Notes: generated by a model from the sequence alone, not told the origin. Shown: positions 1 through 8,862, counted from the stretch's first letter. The stretch is 64,000 nt of DNA from JBGMEA01 sp963674555 (GCA_963674555.1 OY771429.1:310001-374000); one strand, 5' to 3'. Numbers and translations: made by a program.

Positions 1-525
1 CCTTCAGTTAAAACGATGCTGCTCCATATGATGCAAAAAGCAAAAGATTTTATCAAAAAAGCTTTTACGATCATTTTTATCGCTACGATCGTTATTTGGT
101 TCTTACAGAATTTTGATTTTAGGATCAATCAAGTTGTTGACAGTTCCGATAGCATACTTGCATTACTCGGTTCATTTATCGCCCCGATTTTCAAACCTTT
201 AGGCTTTGGAGACTGGCGCGCGTCCACTGCTCTTATCACGGGACTTATGGCTAAAGAAACCGTGGTCAGCACATTATCTGTACTGCTTAATATAGGAGAC
301 GCGTCAGGTTTGGCTCTTGGACTTTCAAAATTATTTACTCCCCTGTCAGCTTTCTCCTTTATCGTATTTACATTACTCTACATGCCTTGTGTTGCGACAT
401 TTGCCGCGATAAAGAGAGAAATGAATAGTCTTAAGAGCGCAATAGGTGCGATGGCAATGCAAACCGGTGTAGCTTGGGTCGTTACATTTATCATTTATCA
501 TATCGGTCGATTGATCATTCATTAA
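1..525 (+). CDS. feoB: Ferrous iron transport protein B, C-terminal part (5' end outside the window)
   Basis: The reading frame is open from base 1, so the gene starts upstream of the window. The visible 174 residues form the end of the FeoB membrane domain. They include an amphipathic entry segment, a membrane helix (FTIIFIATIVIWFLQ), the Gate-type motif GFGDWRASTALITGLMAKE that is highly typical of FeoB, and two further hydrophobic helices before the stop. FeoB is the GTP-driven ferrous iron importer of the cytoplasmic membrane. The N-terminal G domain and most of the permease are missing here. A small Cys-rich membrane protein follows 14 bases later, which is the usual partner arrangement in Firmicutes. 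Identity is confident. Whether the upstream part is intact cannot be judged. Confidence 0.93.
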   Translation, partial: PSVKTMLLHMMQKAKDFIKKAFTIIFIATIVIWFLQNFDFRINQVVDSSDSILALLGSFIAPIFKPLGFGDWRASTALITGLMAKETVVSTLSVLLNIGDASGLALGLSKLFTPLSAFSFIVFTLLYMPCVATFAAIKREMNSLKSAIGAMAMQTGVAWVVTFIIYHIGRLIIH

Positions 526-539
526 GGCTTGGAGGAGAT

Positions 540-734
540 ATGAAGTTATTTGATTATATATTAATTGCCTTTTTGATTTTACTGGTGGTATTGGCCATAA
601 GAAATTTAAGAAAACGTAAAGGTAAATGCGGCGATTGTTCCGCGTGCAGCGGTTGCGATCAATTCAACCATTGCAATTTACCTGATAAAAAAAATGAATG
701 CTGTAAAATTGATCATGCACAACAAAACAAATGA
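540..734 (+). CDS. FeoB-associated Cys-rich membrane protein
   Basis: A 64-residue protein with one N-terminal membrane helix (about residues 4-20), a basic patch (RNLRKRKGK) and a Cys-rich tail with cysteines at 30, 33, 36, 39, 45, 54 and 55. The CxxC spacing (CGDCSACSGC) is typical of the small FeoB-associated Cys-rich family found next to feoB in Firmicutes. The role is inferred to be in ferrous iron uptake, perhaps metal binding at the membrane, but no biochemical function is shown by sequence. The start was chosen at the ATG preceded by GGAGG (531-535). A longer in-frame reading would overlap feoB and lacks such a site. It is probably co-transcribed with feoB and ends just before a strong hairpin. 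Confidence 0.85.
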   Translation: MKLFDYILIAFLILLVVLAIRNLRKRKGKCGDCSACSGCDQFNHCNLPDKKNECCKIDHAQQNK

Positions 735-740
735 TTTAGA

Positions 741-790
741 AATATAACACAACAGACCCGACTATACAGTCGGGTCTGTTGTGTTATATT
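741..790. terminator. Bidirectional terminator-type hairpin between feo genes and tuf
   Basis: Perfect 23-bp inverted repeat (741-763 and 768-790) with a 4-base ATAC loop. It lies between the convergent feoB partner gene and tuf and could end transcripts from both sides. The stem base is A/T-rich rather than followed by a long pure T run. Confidence 0.75.
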
Positions 791-806
791 CGTTTAATTG
801 ATCCTC

Positions 807-2000
807 TTATGAAAGAACGTCTACTACGACTCCTGCTCCTACTGTTCTTCCACCTTCTCTGATCGCAAATCTTTGTTCTTTTTCCATTGCGATCGGTGTG
901 ATAAGTTCGATCGTTACTTCGATATTATCTCCGGGCATTACCATTTCTACGCCTTCAGCCAGATCCACTACACCTGTTACGTCAGTTGTTGTGAAATAAA
1001 ACTGCGGTCTGTATCCGTTAAAGAACGGTGTATGTCTTCCGCCCTCTTCTTTCGTCAGTACGTATACTGTCGCTTTGAATTTTGTGTGCGGTTTGATCGA
1101 TCCCGGTTTTGCTAATACTTGTCCGCGTTCGATCTCTGTTCTGTCTACACCTCGAAGAAGCGCTCCGATATTATCTCCCGCTTCACCGTAGTCTAAGATC
1201 TTTCTGAACATTTCAACACCCGTTACAACTGTCTTTTTCACTTTGTCTTTGATCCCGAGTATTTCTACTTCTTCACCTGTTTTGATCTGTCCGCGTTCGA
1301 TCCTTCCTGTTGCTACAGTTCCTCGTCCTGTGATCGAGAATACATCTTCTACAGGCATTAAGAATGGTTTATCCGTATCTCTTACAGGTTCAGGGATATA
1401 AGAATCCACTGCATCCATAAGTTCCATGATCTTATCTCCCCACTCGCTCATCGGATCTTCCAATGCTTTAAGCGCTGATCCGACGATGATCGGTGTGTCA
1501 TCTCCCGGGAATTCATATGAATCAAGAAGTTCTCTTACTTCCATATCAACAAGTTCGATAAGTTCAGGGTCATCTACCATATCCGCTTTGTTTAAGAATA
1601 CTACGATATACGGTACGTTTACCTGTCTTGCCAATAGGATATGTTCTCTTGTTTGCGGCATAGGTCCGTCTGCTGCGCTTACGACTAAGATCGCTCCGTC
1701 CATTTGCGCTGCTCCCGTGATCATGTTCTTGATATAATCCGCATGTCCCGGGCAGTCTACGTGTGCGTAGTGTCTGTTTTCAGTCTCATATTCTACATGT
1801 GCTGTTGAGATCGTGATCCCACGTTCTCTCTCTTCAGGTGCTTTATCGATGTTGTCGAATGCTACGAAGTCGCCTGTTCCCAGTCTTTCGTGCAATACTT
1901 TTGTGATCGCTGCTGTAAGCGTCGTCTTACCGTGGTCTACGTGTCCGATCGTTCCGACGTTTACGTGCGGTTTCGTTCTCTCAAATTTCTGTTTAGCCAT
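807..2000 (-). CDS. tuf: Elongation factor Tu
   Basis: EF-Tu, 397 residues, the family's normal length. It carries aminoacyl-tRNA to the ribosomal A site as the GTP form. The G domain shows the P-loop GHVDHGKT at 19-26, the switch region RGITI near 60, DCPGH at 82-86 and NKAD at 137-140, followed by the two beta-barrel domains up to the conserved end GRTVGAGVV. The ATG is preceded by AAGGAG at the expected distance. It stands alone here, not in an rpsL-rpsG-fusA-tuf cluster, and has its own strong promoter at 2082-2110 just past the tyrS stop. Identity is essentially certain. Confidence 0.98.
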   Translation of the reverse strand: MAKQKFERTKPHVNVGTIGHVDHGKTTLTAAITKVLHERLGTGDFVAFDNIDKAPEERERGITISTAHVEYETENRHYAHVDCPGHADYIKNMITGAAQMDGAILVVSAADGPMPQTREHILLARQVNVPYIVVFLNKADMVDDPELIELVDMEVRELLDSYEFPGDDTPIIVGSALKALEDPMSEWGDKIMELMDAVDSYIPEPVRDTDKPFLMPVEDVFSITGRGTVATGRIERGQIKTGEEVEILGIKDKVKKTVVTGVEMFRKILDYGEAGDNIGALLRGVDRTEIERGQVLAKPGSIKPHTKFKATVYVLTKEEGGRHTPFFNGYRPQFYFTTTDVTGVVDLAEGVEMVMPGDNIEVTIELITPIAMEKEQRFAIREGGRTVGAGVVVDVLS

Positions 2001-2081
2001 TATTTTACTCCTTTTAAAATAACTTAAATAATCACACTGTATCTTGAGTTATAGTTTAATAATGTCTTTTTTTCCTAATAG

Positions 2082-2110
2082 ATTTTACTAAAATTAGACA
2101 AAGATGTCAA
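2082..2110 (-). promoter_or_regulatory. Promoter of tuf (sigma-A type)
   Basis: On the minus strand, a perfect -35 TTGACA (2105-2110), a 17-base spacer and a -10 TAAAAT (2082-2087), about 80 bases before the tuf ATG. It lies in the tyrS-tuf gap, so tuf can be expressed independently of the T-box controlled proS-tyrS transcript. Confidence 0.8.
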
Positions 2111-2130
2111 TTCATTCAATCGCATTTTAT

Positions 2131-3363
2131 TCAAATTTCCAATACGATTCGATGATAAACTTTTTTGCCTTTTCTTATGATGGTATATCCGTCTTCAAAA
2201 TCATCCACTGTAAGTACAGCGCTGAATTGTGTTACTTTTTCGTCATTAACGCTAATGCCGCCTTGTTCGATCAAACGTTTGGCTTCCGATTTACTGGCAA
2301 CCAAGTCACATATCAATAAAGCCGAAACGATATCCATTCCTTGTTCAAGATCCGCTAATGCGATTTGAGTGGATGGCATATTTTCATCAACACCTGCGCC
2401 ATCACCGAATAAAGCTCGTGCCGCTTGTTGCGCTTTTTCAGCTTCTTCTTCACCATGGATCAATTTTGTTACCTCAAAAGCCAGAATCTCTTTGGACTCA
2501 TTGATAGATTCGTCTTGTCTTTGTCCAAGTTCACGCACTTGTTCCATCGGCAAAAATGTAAGTAATGCCAAGCATTTTTCTACATCTTGATCATTGACAT
2601 TACGCCAATACTGGTAAAAGTCAAAAGGCGATGTTTTTTCGGGATCCAGCCAAAGAGCACCGGATTCTGTTTTTCCCATCTTTTTACCTTCACTGTTGAC
2701 CAATAATTTAAAAGTCATACCGTAAGCGCTTCTGCCTAATTTTCGTCTGATCAACTCTACGCCACCAATGATATTGGACCATTGATCGTTTCCGCCAAAT
2801 TGCATCTTACAATCATAAAGTTCCGCCAATTTCAAAAAGTCATATGATTGCATGATCATATAATTGAATTCTAAAAACGTAAGCCCTTTTTCCATCCTGC
2901 TTTTGTAACATTCGGCACTCAGCATTCGATTTACGGAAAAATGAACTCCGATCTCTCGTAAAAAATCAACGTAATTCAGCTCAAGCAACCAGTCTGCGTT
3001 GTTTGCCATGATCGCTTTGTTATCCGAAAAATCAAGAAATTTTTCAAATATCTTTTTAAATCTTTCTCCATTGGCATTGATCTGCTCAAGTGTCAACATT
3101 TTACGCATATCGGTCTTACCCGATGGATCCCCTACCATCGTTGTTCCGCCACCCAATAAAGCAATCGGACAATGCCCTGCTTGCTGCATGTGGGTCATAA
3201 CCATGATTTGTATAAAATGACCAACATGAAGACTATCAGCCGTTGGATCGAATCCGATATAAAACGTTATTTTTTCTTTTTCCAATAATTCTCGTATTTC
3301 ATCTTCATGAGTACATTGCTCGATGTATCCTCTTTCAGTCAATACATCAAATACATTTTTCAA
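2131..3363 (-). CDS. tyrS: Tyrosyl-tRNA synthetase (TyrZ-like)
   Basis: Class I synthetase that charges tRNA-Tyr. It has the HIGH-type motif (LHVGH, about residues 45-49), the KMSKS-type loop as KMGKTESGALW (about 230), the helical anticodon-binding region and a C-terminal S4-like RNA-binding domain (SEAKRLIEQGGISVND). The KMGKT and WLDPEKTSP wording resembles the Bacillus TyrZ branch more than TyrS. I place the start at the TTG (3363), 6 bases after AGAGGGTG and giving the usual beginning KNVFDVLTERG. An in-frame GTG at 3372 would sit on top of that SD. It is 30 bases downstream of proS with no terminator between, so it is probably in the same T-box regulated operon. Confidence 0.95.
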   Translation of the reverse strand: MKNVFDVLTERGYIEQCTHEDEIRELLEKEKITFYIGFDPTADSLHVGHFIQIMVMTHMQQAGHCPIALLGGGTTMVGDPSGKTDMRKMLTLEQINANGERFKKIFEKFLDFSDNKAIMANNADWLLELNYVDFLREIGVHFSVNRMLSAECYKSRMEKGLTFLEFNYMIMQSYDFLKLAELYDCKMQFGGNDQWSNIIGGVELIRRKLGRSAYGMTFKLLVNSEGKKMGKTESGALWLDPEKTSPFDFYQYWRNVNDQDVEKCLALLTFLPMEQVRELGQRQDESINESKEILAFEVTKLIHGEEEAEKAQQAARALFGDGAGVDENMPSTQIALADLEQGMDIVSALLICDLVASKSEAKRLIEQGGISVNDEKVTQFSAVLTVDDFEDGYTIIRKGKKVYHRIVLEI

Positions 3364-3393
3364 TTGATTCACCCTCTTTTATTCGTCTCTATA

Positions 3394-4833
3394 TTAATAA
3401 GCTCTTGCAAAATATGCCATTTTTTCGGCTTTTTGACCGCAACATACACATCGATCGCTACCTAAATCCTCTTGTGCAAATGGCACACAACGCAAAGTCG
3501 CACCGGTATCTTCTTTGATCTTATCCTCGCAATCTTCACTGCCGCACCACATGGCTTTTATAAAACCGGGATTTTCCGCTAAATTCTTCTTAAATTCATC
3601 CATATCTTTAGCGACTGAAGTTTTACTTTCTCTGTCCGCAAGCGCATTGTCATACATCGATTGTTGGATACTGTCCATTAAATTTTCCAACTGAATCGAA
3701 ACTTCGTCTAAATCCACATATATTTTTTCGCCGTTGTCACGTCGAACTAAAACGCATTGCCCTTTTTCGATATCTTTGGGACCTAACTCAATACGTACAG
3801 GCACACCTTTCATTTCGTATTGGTTAAATTTCCATCCCGGGGAATTCATATCCGAAGCATCGATCTCCATACGGAATTGTTCTTTCAATGAATCATACAG
3901 TTCGTAGGCTTTATCTAAAACACCTTCTTTATGCTGTGCTATAGGTATTATAACAGCCTGTGTAGGTGCTATATAAGGCGGAAGTTTCAATCCGTTATCA
4001 TCACCATGAACCATAATAATACCGCCGATAAGACGCGTAGACACGCCCCACGATGTCGAAAAAGCGTATTGTTCAGTATTATCCCTGCCTAAAAACTTCA
4101 TCTCAAATGCTTTTGCGAAATGGTCGGAAAGATTATGACTTGTTCCACTCTGTAAAGCTTGCCCGTCATGCATAAGCGCTTCAATCGTATACGTCGCATG
4201 CGCTCCCGCAAATTTCTCTTTTTCACTTTTTTGACCTGAGACGACAGGTATCGCCAAATATTTCTCGCACACATCTCGATAAATGCCGATCATACGCATC
4301 GTTTCTTTTTGCGCTTCTTCAAATGTTTCATGCAACGTATGACCTTCTTGCCACAAAAACTCACTGGTACGCAGAAACGGTCGCGTGGTTTTTTCCCAAC
4401 GCACAACATTACACCACTGATTAAATAAATACGGTAAATCTCTGTAAGATGAAAGCCATTTTGCATACATGCTGCATATGATCGTTTCAGATGTAGGACG
4501 AATACATAAGCGCTCCGCTAATTGTGTATCGCCACCTTGCGTGACCCATGCAACTTCGGGCGCAAAGCCTTCTACATGCTCTTTTTCTTTGTTCAAATAA
4601 CTCTCAGGTATCAATAACGGGAAATACACATTCTTATGTCCGGTCTTTTTAAATTCGTTGTCGAATCGCTTTTGGATATTTTCCCATAATGCATACCCGT
4701 AAGCTCTTATAACCATAAACCCTTTAACGGGTGCGTAATCCACAAGTTCCGTCTTTAATATTACGTCGGTATACCAACGGGAGAAGTCCTCATTGATCGG
4801 AGTGATTTCTTCCACTTTGTTTTTCTTTGCCAT
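3394..4833 (-). CDS. proS: Prolyl-tRNA synthetase, archaeal/eukaryotic type
   Basis: Class II synthetase of 479 residues that charges tRNA-Pro. It has the short ProRS architecture without the editing insertion domain. Motif 2 is visible around RWEKTTRPFLRTSEF, then LWQEGHT, and a C-terminal Cys-rich zinc-binding region (CGSEDCEDKIKED, RCVCCGQKAEK) ending in a tyrosine, as is typical of this type. The start is the ATG of MAKKNKVEE. GGAGG lies 5 bases upstream, and that SD is itself inside a possible upstream start (MEEN), which I therefore rejected. It is preceded by a T-box leader with terminator and followed closely by tyrS. Confidence 0.96.
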   Translation of the reverse strand: MAKKNKVEEITPINEDFSRWYTDVILKTELVDYAPVKGFMVIRAYGYALWENIQKRFDNEFKKTGHKNVYFPLLIPESYLNKEKEHVEGFAPEVAWVTQGGDTQLAERLCIRPTSETIICSMYAKWLSSYRDLPYLFNQWCNVVRWEKTTRPFLRTSEFLWQEGHTLHETFEEAQKETMRMIGIYRDVCEKYLAIPVVSGQKSEKEKFAGAHATYTIEALMHDGQALQSGTSHNLSDHFAKAFEMKFLGRDNTEQYAFSTSWGVSTRLIGGIIMVHGDDNGLKLPPYIAPTQAVIIPIAQHKEGVLDKAYELYDSLKEQFRMEIDASDMNSPGWKFNQYEMKGVPVRIELGPKDIEKGQCVLVRRDNGEKIYVDLDEVSIQLENLMDSIQQSMYDNALADRESKTSVAKDMDEFKKNLAENPGFIKAMWCGSEDCEDKIKEDTGATLRCVPFAQEDLGSDRCVCCGQKAEKMAYFARAY

Positions 4834-4856
4834 ATTTTCCTCCATAATTTATATAA

Positions 4857-5065
4857 TAAAAAAATCTTTCATTAATAAGAACGAAAGATTCGCGGTACCA
4901 TCTTAATTCACAGGATAACTGTCTTAATTCAAATAACGGCATGACCGTGCAGATTTTTTCATCTGCAAGCTCCAAGGCGGGATAGGTATATAAAATCTTT
5001 CACCAACCGATTTCTCTCTAAAGGCATACCTTTTATTCCTTTTCACAGCTTATTCCTATTAATTT
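4857..5065 (-). promoter_or_regulatory. T-box riboswitch leader of the proS-tyrS operon, with terminator
   Basis: Read on the minus strand, the leader shows the T-box core GATGGTACCGCG (4891-4902 region), which pairs with the tRNA acceptor end. It is followed directly by a terminator: an 8-bp stem (4863-4870 with 4883-4890) and seven T. Upstream is a stem I with the distal AGAGAG and GGTTGGTGAAAG elements, a base helix AAGCT/AGCTT, and a small stem III (GCAGAT/ATCTGC). The likely specifier is CCC (4979-4981, proline), followed by a purine and CCTTGGAGC. CCG and CCT triplets are nearby, so the exact codon is inferred. Uncharged tRNA-Pro should favour read-through into proS. Confidence 0.88.
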
Positions 5066-5071
5066 ATCATT

Positions 5072-5100
5072 ATTGTAAACAATAACAAGAGCAATGTCAA
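5072..5100 (-). promoter_or_regulatory. Promoter of the proS T-box transcript
   Basis: Minus-strand TTGACA (5095-5100), 17-base spacer, TACAAT (5072-5077). The predicted start near 5065 is the beginning of the T-box leader. Confidence 0.8.
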
Positions 5101-5157
5101 CTCTTTTCCCTGACGTTAAACTTCTTTGAACTATATATACACTAATACAGATCAATC

Positions 5158-5166
5158 TGCTATAAT
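5158..5166 (+). promoter_or_regulatory. Extended -10 promoter of aroQ
   Basis: TGCTATAAT, that is a TGN extension plus a perfect TATAAT, about 55 bases before the aroQ ATG. No good -35 is seen, which fits an extended -10 promoter. Confidence 0.6.
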
Positions 5167-5221
5167 GAATTATCTGAATTTCTTACAAATATTGTTTTTA
5201 ACATATCCAGGGGGAATACAA

Positions 5222-5665
5222 ATGGAATTGTTGATCATTAACGGGCCGAATTTAAATATGCTGGGGATCCGCGAACCGGATATTTACGGAAAACAAACAT
5301 ACGCTGATCTGGTTAATTATATAAATGACACTTGTGATGGGATGAGTATAACTTGTGAGGTTTACCAAAGTAATCATGAGGGACAGATCGTTGATAAAAT
5401 TCAAGAGTCTTATAATAAAATTGACGGCATTGTGATCAATCCTGCAGCCTATACGCATACAAGCGTTGCGATACTTGATGCTCTTAAAGCCGTAGCACTT
5501 CCCAGCGTGGAAGTTCATCTTTCGGATATAGATAGCAGAGAAGATTTCAGAAAACTATCCTACCCTTCCAAAGCTTGTTTAACAACATTTGCTGGATACG
5601 GTTTTGAAGGCTATCAAAAAGCGATCTTTTATTTAAAAGAGTATATCGAATCAGCAAACAAATAA
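5222..5665 (+). CDS. aroQ: 3-dehydroquinate dehydratase, type II
   Basis: A 147-residue type II dehydroquinase that converts 3-dehydroquinate to 3-dehydroshikimate in the shikimate pathway. Signature segments are NGPNLNMLGIREPDIYG near the N-terminus (catalytic Arg and Tyr region), NPAAYTHTSVAILDAL in the middle, and VEVHLSD with the conserved His. The start is the ATG 7 bases after AGGGGG (5209-5214). The longer upstream reading has no ribosome site and no homologous sequence. No other shikimate gene is adjacent, so it appears to be a single-gene unit with its own promoter and terminator. Confidence 0.96.
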   Translation: MELLIINGPNLNMLGIREPDIYGKQTYADLVNYINDTCDGMSITCEVYQSNHEGQIVDKIQESYNKIDGIVINPAAYTHTSVAILDALKAVALPSVEVHLSDIDSREDFRKLSYPSKACLTTFAGYGFEGYQKAIFYLKEYIESANK

Positions 5666-5671
5666 TAAAGC

Positions 5672-5700
5672 AAGAACCCTCAAATGAGGGTTCTTTTTTT
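5672..5700 (+). terminator. Rho-independent terminator of aroQ
   Basis: Stem AAGAACCCTC / GAGGGTTCTT with an AAAT loop, followed by T7. On the other strand the same bases encode the last codons and stop of speB (5680 onward), so the hairpin is shared by a terminator and coding sequence. Confidence 0.88.
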
Positions 5701-6546
5701 GTCACCGATAATAAACAATAGTTCTCTGATCAATTTACATGCTGTTGTTGTTGATGCTCCGCTTTGGTCATAGATGGGTGCTAATTCATTCACATCTACG
5801 CCAACGATATTTAGTTCTGACAAAGCAAGACACGCATCTAAAAGTTCTTTAAACGACACTCCACCCGCTTCCGGTGTACCGGTGCCGGGAAGTATCGATG
5901 GATCCAAAACATCCAGATCAATCGATAAATATATATTTTTACCAATTATCTTGTCCGCCGTATCTTTTATACCATCAAAGTTAAATTTTGTAAGAGTCAG
6001 ATGTTCTTTCGACCATAAAAACTCTTCTTTTTCACCCGATCTGATACCAAACTGATAGATCTTTTTATCTCCTACGAGTTCCCAACATCTACGCATAACA
6101 CAAGCATGCGACAATGTTTCACCTAAGTAATTATTGCGTACATCCGCATGTGCGTCAAAATGGATAATGTGCAAGTCATCGTATTTTCTTGAAAGTGCTT
6201 GAACAGCACCTAATGTGACCAAATGCTCTCCACCGATCATAAACGGTATCTTCTCGTCAGCGGATACTTCAGTTACAAAGGAGTCTATTTGATCGATCAT
6301 TTTTTTGGAATTTCCGAAGGGCAATTCCAAGTCTCCAAAGTCAAAAACTTTTATCTCAGACAAATCTTTGTCTTGATAAGGGCTATATGTTTCCAATCCG
6401 AATGATTCGGAACGGATCGCTTTACTCGCAAAACGAGATCCCGGGCGATAAGACGTAGTGGAATCATAAGGTGCACCGAATAAAACGATATCTGATTGCG
6501 CATATTCGGACTCGCAGCCGATAAACATTTCAAGATTTCTATCCAT
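5680..6546 (-). CDS. speB: Agmatinase (ureohydrolase family)
   Basis: Predicted 288-residue manganese ureohydrolase that hydrolyses agmatine to putrescine and urea. The metal-binding motifs of the arginase/agmatinase family are present in order: GGEH, DAHADVR and SIDLDVLDP, then GTGTPEAGG. The start was set at the ATG 6546, which overlaps the speE stop by 8 bases and has GAGG in the right place. The longer reading in this frame only retraces speE. It is the last gene of the speD-speA-speE-speB operon. That context argues for agmatinase rather than formiminoglutamase or arginase. The C-terminal codons overlap the aroQ terminator. Confidence 0.93.
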   Translation of the reverse strand: MDRNLEMFIGCESEYAQSDIVLFGAPYDSTTSYRPGSRFASKAIRSESFGLETYSPYQDKDLSEIKVFDFGDLELPFGNSKKMIDQIDSFVTEVSADEKIPFMIGGEHLVTLGAVQALSRKYDDLHIIHFDAHADVRNNYLGETLSHACVMRRCWELVGDKKIYQFGIRSGEKEEFLWSKEHLTLTKFNFDGIKDTADKIIGKNIYLSIDLDVLDPSILPGTGTPEAGGVSFKELLDACLALSELNIVGVDVNELAPIYDQSGASTTTACKLIRELLFIIGDKKRTLI

Positions 6547-7393
6547 TCGAATCCTCGAGCATCTTTTTAACATAATTCGGTATTGCAAAACAACCCGTGT
6601 GCAAATCGATATTATAGTATTTTGTTTCCAATCCAAGCTTTTCCCACGATGCGAAGTCAGCGTCTTTAAGAGGATCATATTTCTTCGACGCAAATCCGAA
6701 GAGCCAATGTCCTGATGGATAAGTCGGTATGTGCGCTTGATAGACCCGACTGATCGGGAAAAATTCTTCAATCCTGTGATATGCTCGTTTCATAGATTTT
6801 GCGAAACTATCATAGTAAGGACTTTCCATTTGGTTTACAAGGATACCGTCGTCTTTCAAAGCATTATAACAATTCCCATAAAACTCTTTTGTAAATAATC
6901 CTTCACCGGGACCAAACGGATCTGTAGAATCAACGATGATCAAATCATAAGTATTGATTTTATTTCGTACAAATTTCAATCCGTCTTCATAATATATATG
7001 CACTCTGCCATCTTTAAATCCGTCTGCTGTACGTGGTAAATATTCCACACATGATTGAACGACCATTTCATCAATTTCCACAACGTCAATATTCTCGATC
7101 GAATCATACCGAACAAGCTCACGTATCGTGCCTCCGTCCCCCGCTCCTATTACCAAAACATCCGCGATAGCTAAATTCGTCGCCATAGGAATATGCACTA
7201 TCATATCGTGATATATAAATTCATCTTTTTCGGTTAACATCATCAACCCGTCAAGGGTAAGAAATCTACCGAATTCTTCGGATTCGAATATGTCGATCCT
7301 CTGAAATTCGCTTTGTTGTGAAAATAATTGTTTGTCTATTTTAATTGAGAACCTTACATCAGGCGTATGTTCTTCCGTGTACCATAACTCCAT
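6539..7393 (-). CDS. speE: Spermidine synthase
   Basis: 284 residues. It transfers an aminopropyl group from decarboxylated S-adenosylmethionine to putrescine. An N-terminal beta domain is followed by a Rossmann methyltransferase-like fold with GAGDGG at 83-88, VVEID near 105-108, YYEDG, and the active-site segment DSTDPFGPGEGLF with Asp155 and Asp158. The ATG lies one base after the speA stop, and its GGAGG is inside the end of speA, so translation is likely coupled. It overlaps speB by 8 bases. The aminopropyl donor is supplied by SpeD, encoded two genes upstream. Confidence 0.97.
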   Translation of the reverse strand: MELWYTEEHTPDVRFSIKIDKQLFSQQSEFQRIDIFESEEFGRFLTLDGLMMLTEKDEFIYHDMIVHIPMATNLAIADVLVIGAGDGGTIRELVRYDSIENIDVVEIDEMVVQSCVEYLPRTADGFKDGRVHIYYEDGLKFVRNKINTYDLIIVDSTDPFGPGEGLFTKEFYGNCYNALKDDGILVNQMESPYYDSFAKSMKRAYHRIEEFFPISRVYQAHIPTYPSGHWLFGFASKKYDPLKDADFASWEKLGLETKYYNIDLHTGCFAIPNYVKKMLEDSNG

Positions 7394-7394
7394 T

Positions 7395-8846
7395 TTATTC
7401 CTCCACTACTTTGATCGTATTGATCGTGATATCTTCCGCACCCGTTAATTTACAACCTTTAATTTTTGCGTATTGAATATAATCAACGATTTCTTGTGTG
7501 ATCCGTTCACCCGGTGCCAGCACAGGTATACCGGGTGGATAAGACATAACATATTCCGCACTTATGCAACCGATACTGTCTTCTAAGCTTAACGTATTCT
7601 TTTTTGTGTAGAAAGCGTCTTGCGGTGTCATAACAGATATAGGTGAAATATATTCGTGATCGAACATTCCTTGCGGATCTTTTTGATATCTTCGCTTGAT
7701 TTCATAAAGTGCTGCGATCAGTCGCTCAACCGTAAATTTTGAATCACCGACTGAAATGATCGCGAGAATATTCCCGATATCACCAAACTCCACTTGTATG
7801 CCATATTCATCTCTTAAGATATCATACACTTCTATGCCAGCCAGCCCTATATCTCTTGTGTGGATCGAAAGTTTTGTCGTATCAAAATCAAAAACTGATC
7901 CACCGTCACATAATTCATTTGAAAAAGCGTAATAGCCTCCGATACGATTGATCTCATCACGCGCATAAGACGCTAAATCATCAACTTTTTTAAATATGGA
8001 CTCACCGTTTAATGCTAAATTTTTTCTTGAAATATCGAGCGATGATAAAAGCAGATATGATGCACTGGTCGTTTGTGTAAGGTTGATGATCTGCCGCACA
8101 TAATCCGCGTTCATGTTTTTACCTAAGAGCAAGATCGAGCTTTGTGTCAACGAACCGCCAGTTTTATGCATACTGATCGCTGACATATCGGCACCGCAAT
8201 CCATTCCTGAGATCGGAAGTTCATTATGAAATGAAAAATGTGTACCATGGGCTTCATCCACAAGCACTTTCAAATTGTGCTTATGTGCAAATTCTGTGAT
8301 CGTTTTTAAATCGGAACAGATTCCGTAATACGTTGGATTATTGACGAAAACAGCCTTCGCGTCGGGATGTTTAAGGATCGCTTCCTCAATTTCTCCAACG
8401 GTGATACCGAGCGGAATACCAAGTCTCTTATCAACTTTTGGATTAACATAGATCGGTACAGCACCGCAAAGCACGATCGCATTGATCGCGCTGATATGGA
8501 TATTTCTTGGGATGATGATCTTATCACCTTTTGCGCAAACAGCCATGATCATCGCTTGCACTGCCGCAGTCGTACCGTTCACAATAAAAAAAGCATGCTC
8601 CGCAGTAAAAGCATCAGCAGCCAGTTCTTCGGCCTCTTTGATAATTGAAACAGGATGTGTTAAATTGTCCAAAGGTTTCATAGAATTCACGTCCACAGAT
8701 AGACACTGCGCGCCTAAAAAAGACGTTAATTCCGGATTACCTTTTCCTTGTTTGTGTCCCGGCACATCAAATGAAACGATCCTATCTTGTTTATACTTAT
8801 TCAAAGCATCCACTAACGGTGTTTTATCTTGTAACAATTCTGACAT
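7395..8846 (-). CDS. speA: Arginine decarboxylase-type Orn/Lys/Arg decarboxylase
   Basis: 483-residue PLP enzyme of the short, wing-less Orn/Lys/Arg decarboxylase group (Bacillus SpeA type). It shows FDVPGHKQGKG at the N-terminus, NGTTAA near 90-94, LVDEAHG (Asp197 for the PLP ring) and the Schiff-base lysine in MHKTGG (Lys228). Substrate cannot be read from sequence alone. The company of speE and agmatinase implies arginine to agmatine. Lysine or ornithine decarboxylase are the alternatives. It starts 16 bases after the speD stop, in the same operon. Confidence 0.92.
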   Translation of the reverse strand: MSELLQDKTPLVDALNKYKQDRIVSFDVPGHKQGKGNPELTSFLGAQCLSVDVNSMKPLDNLTHPVSIIKEAEELAADAFTAEHAFFIVNGTTAAVQAMIMAVCAKGDKIIIPRNIHISAINAIVLCGAVPIYVNPKVDKRLGIPLGITVGEIEEAILKHPDAKAVFVNNPTYYGICSDLKTITEFAHKHNLKVLVDEAHGTHFSFHNELPISGMDCGADMSAISMHKTGGSLTQSSILLLGKNMNADYVRQIINLTQTTSASYLLLSSLDISRKNLALNGESIFKKVDDLASYARDEINRIGGYYAFSNELCDGGSVFDFDTTKLSIHTRDIGLAGIEVYDILRDEYGIQVEFGDIGNILAIISVGDSKFTVERLIAALYEIKRRYQKDPQGMFDHEYISPISVMTPQDAFYTKKNTLSLEDSIGCISAEYVMSYPPGIPVLAPGERITQEIVDYIQYAKIKGCKLTGAEDITINTIKVVEE

Positions 8847-8862
8847 TTAATGATCCGCCTAA

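Noticed and set aside
3361..3372. GTG 3372 as the tyrS start
   Set aside because: The SD AGAGGG overlaps this codon; TTG 3363 has proper spacing and the family-like N-terminus.
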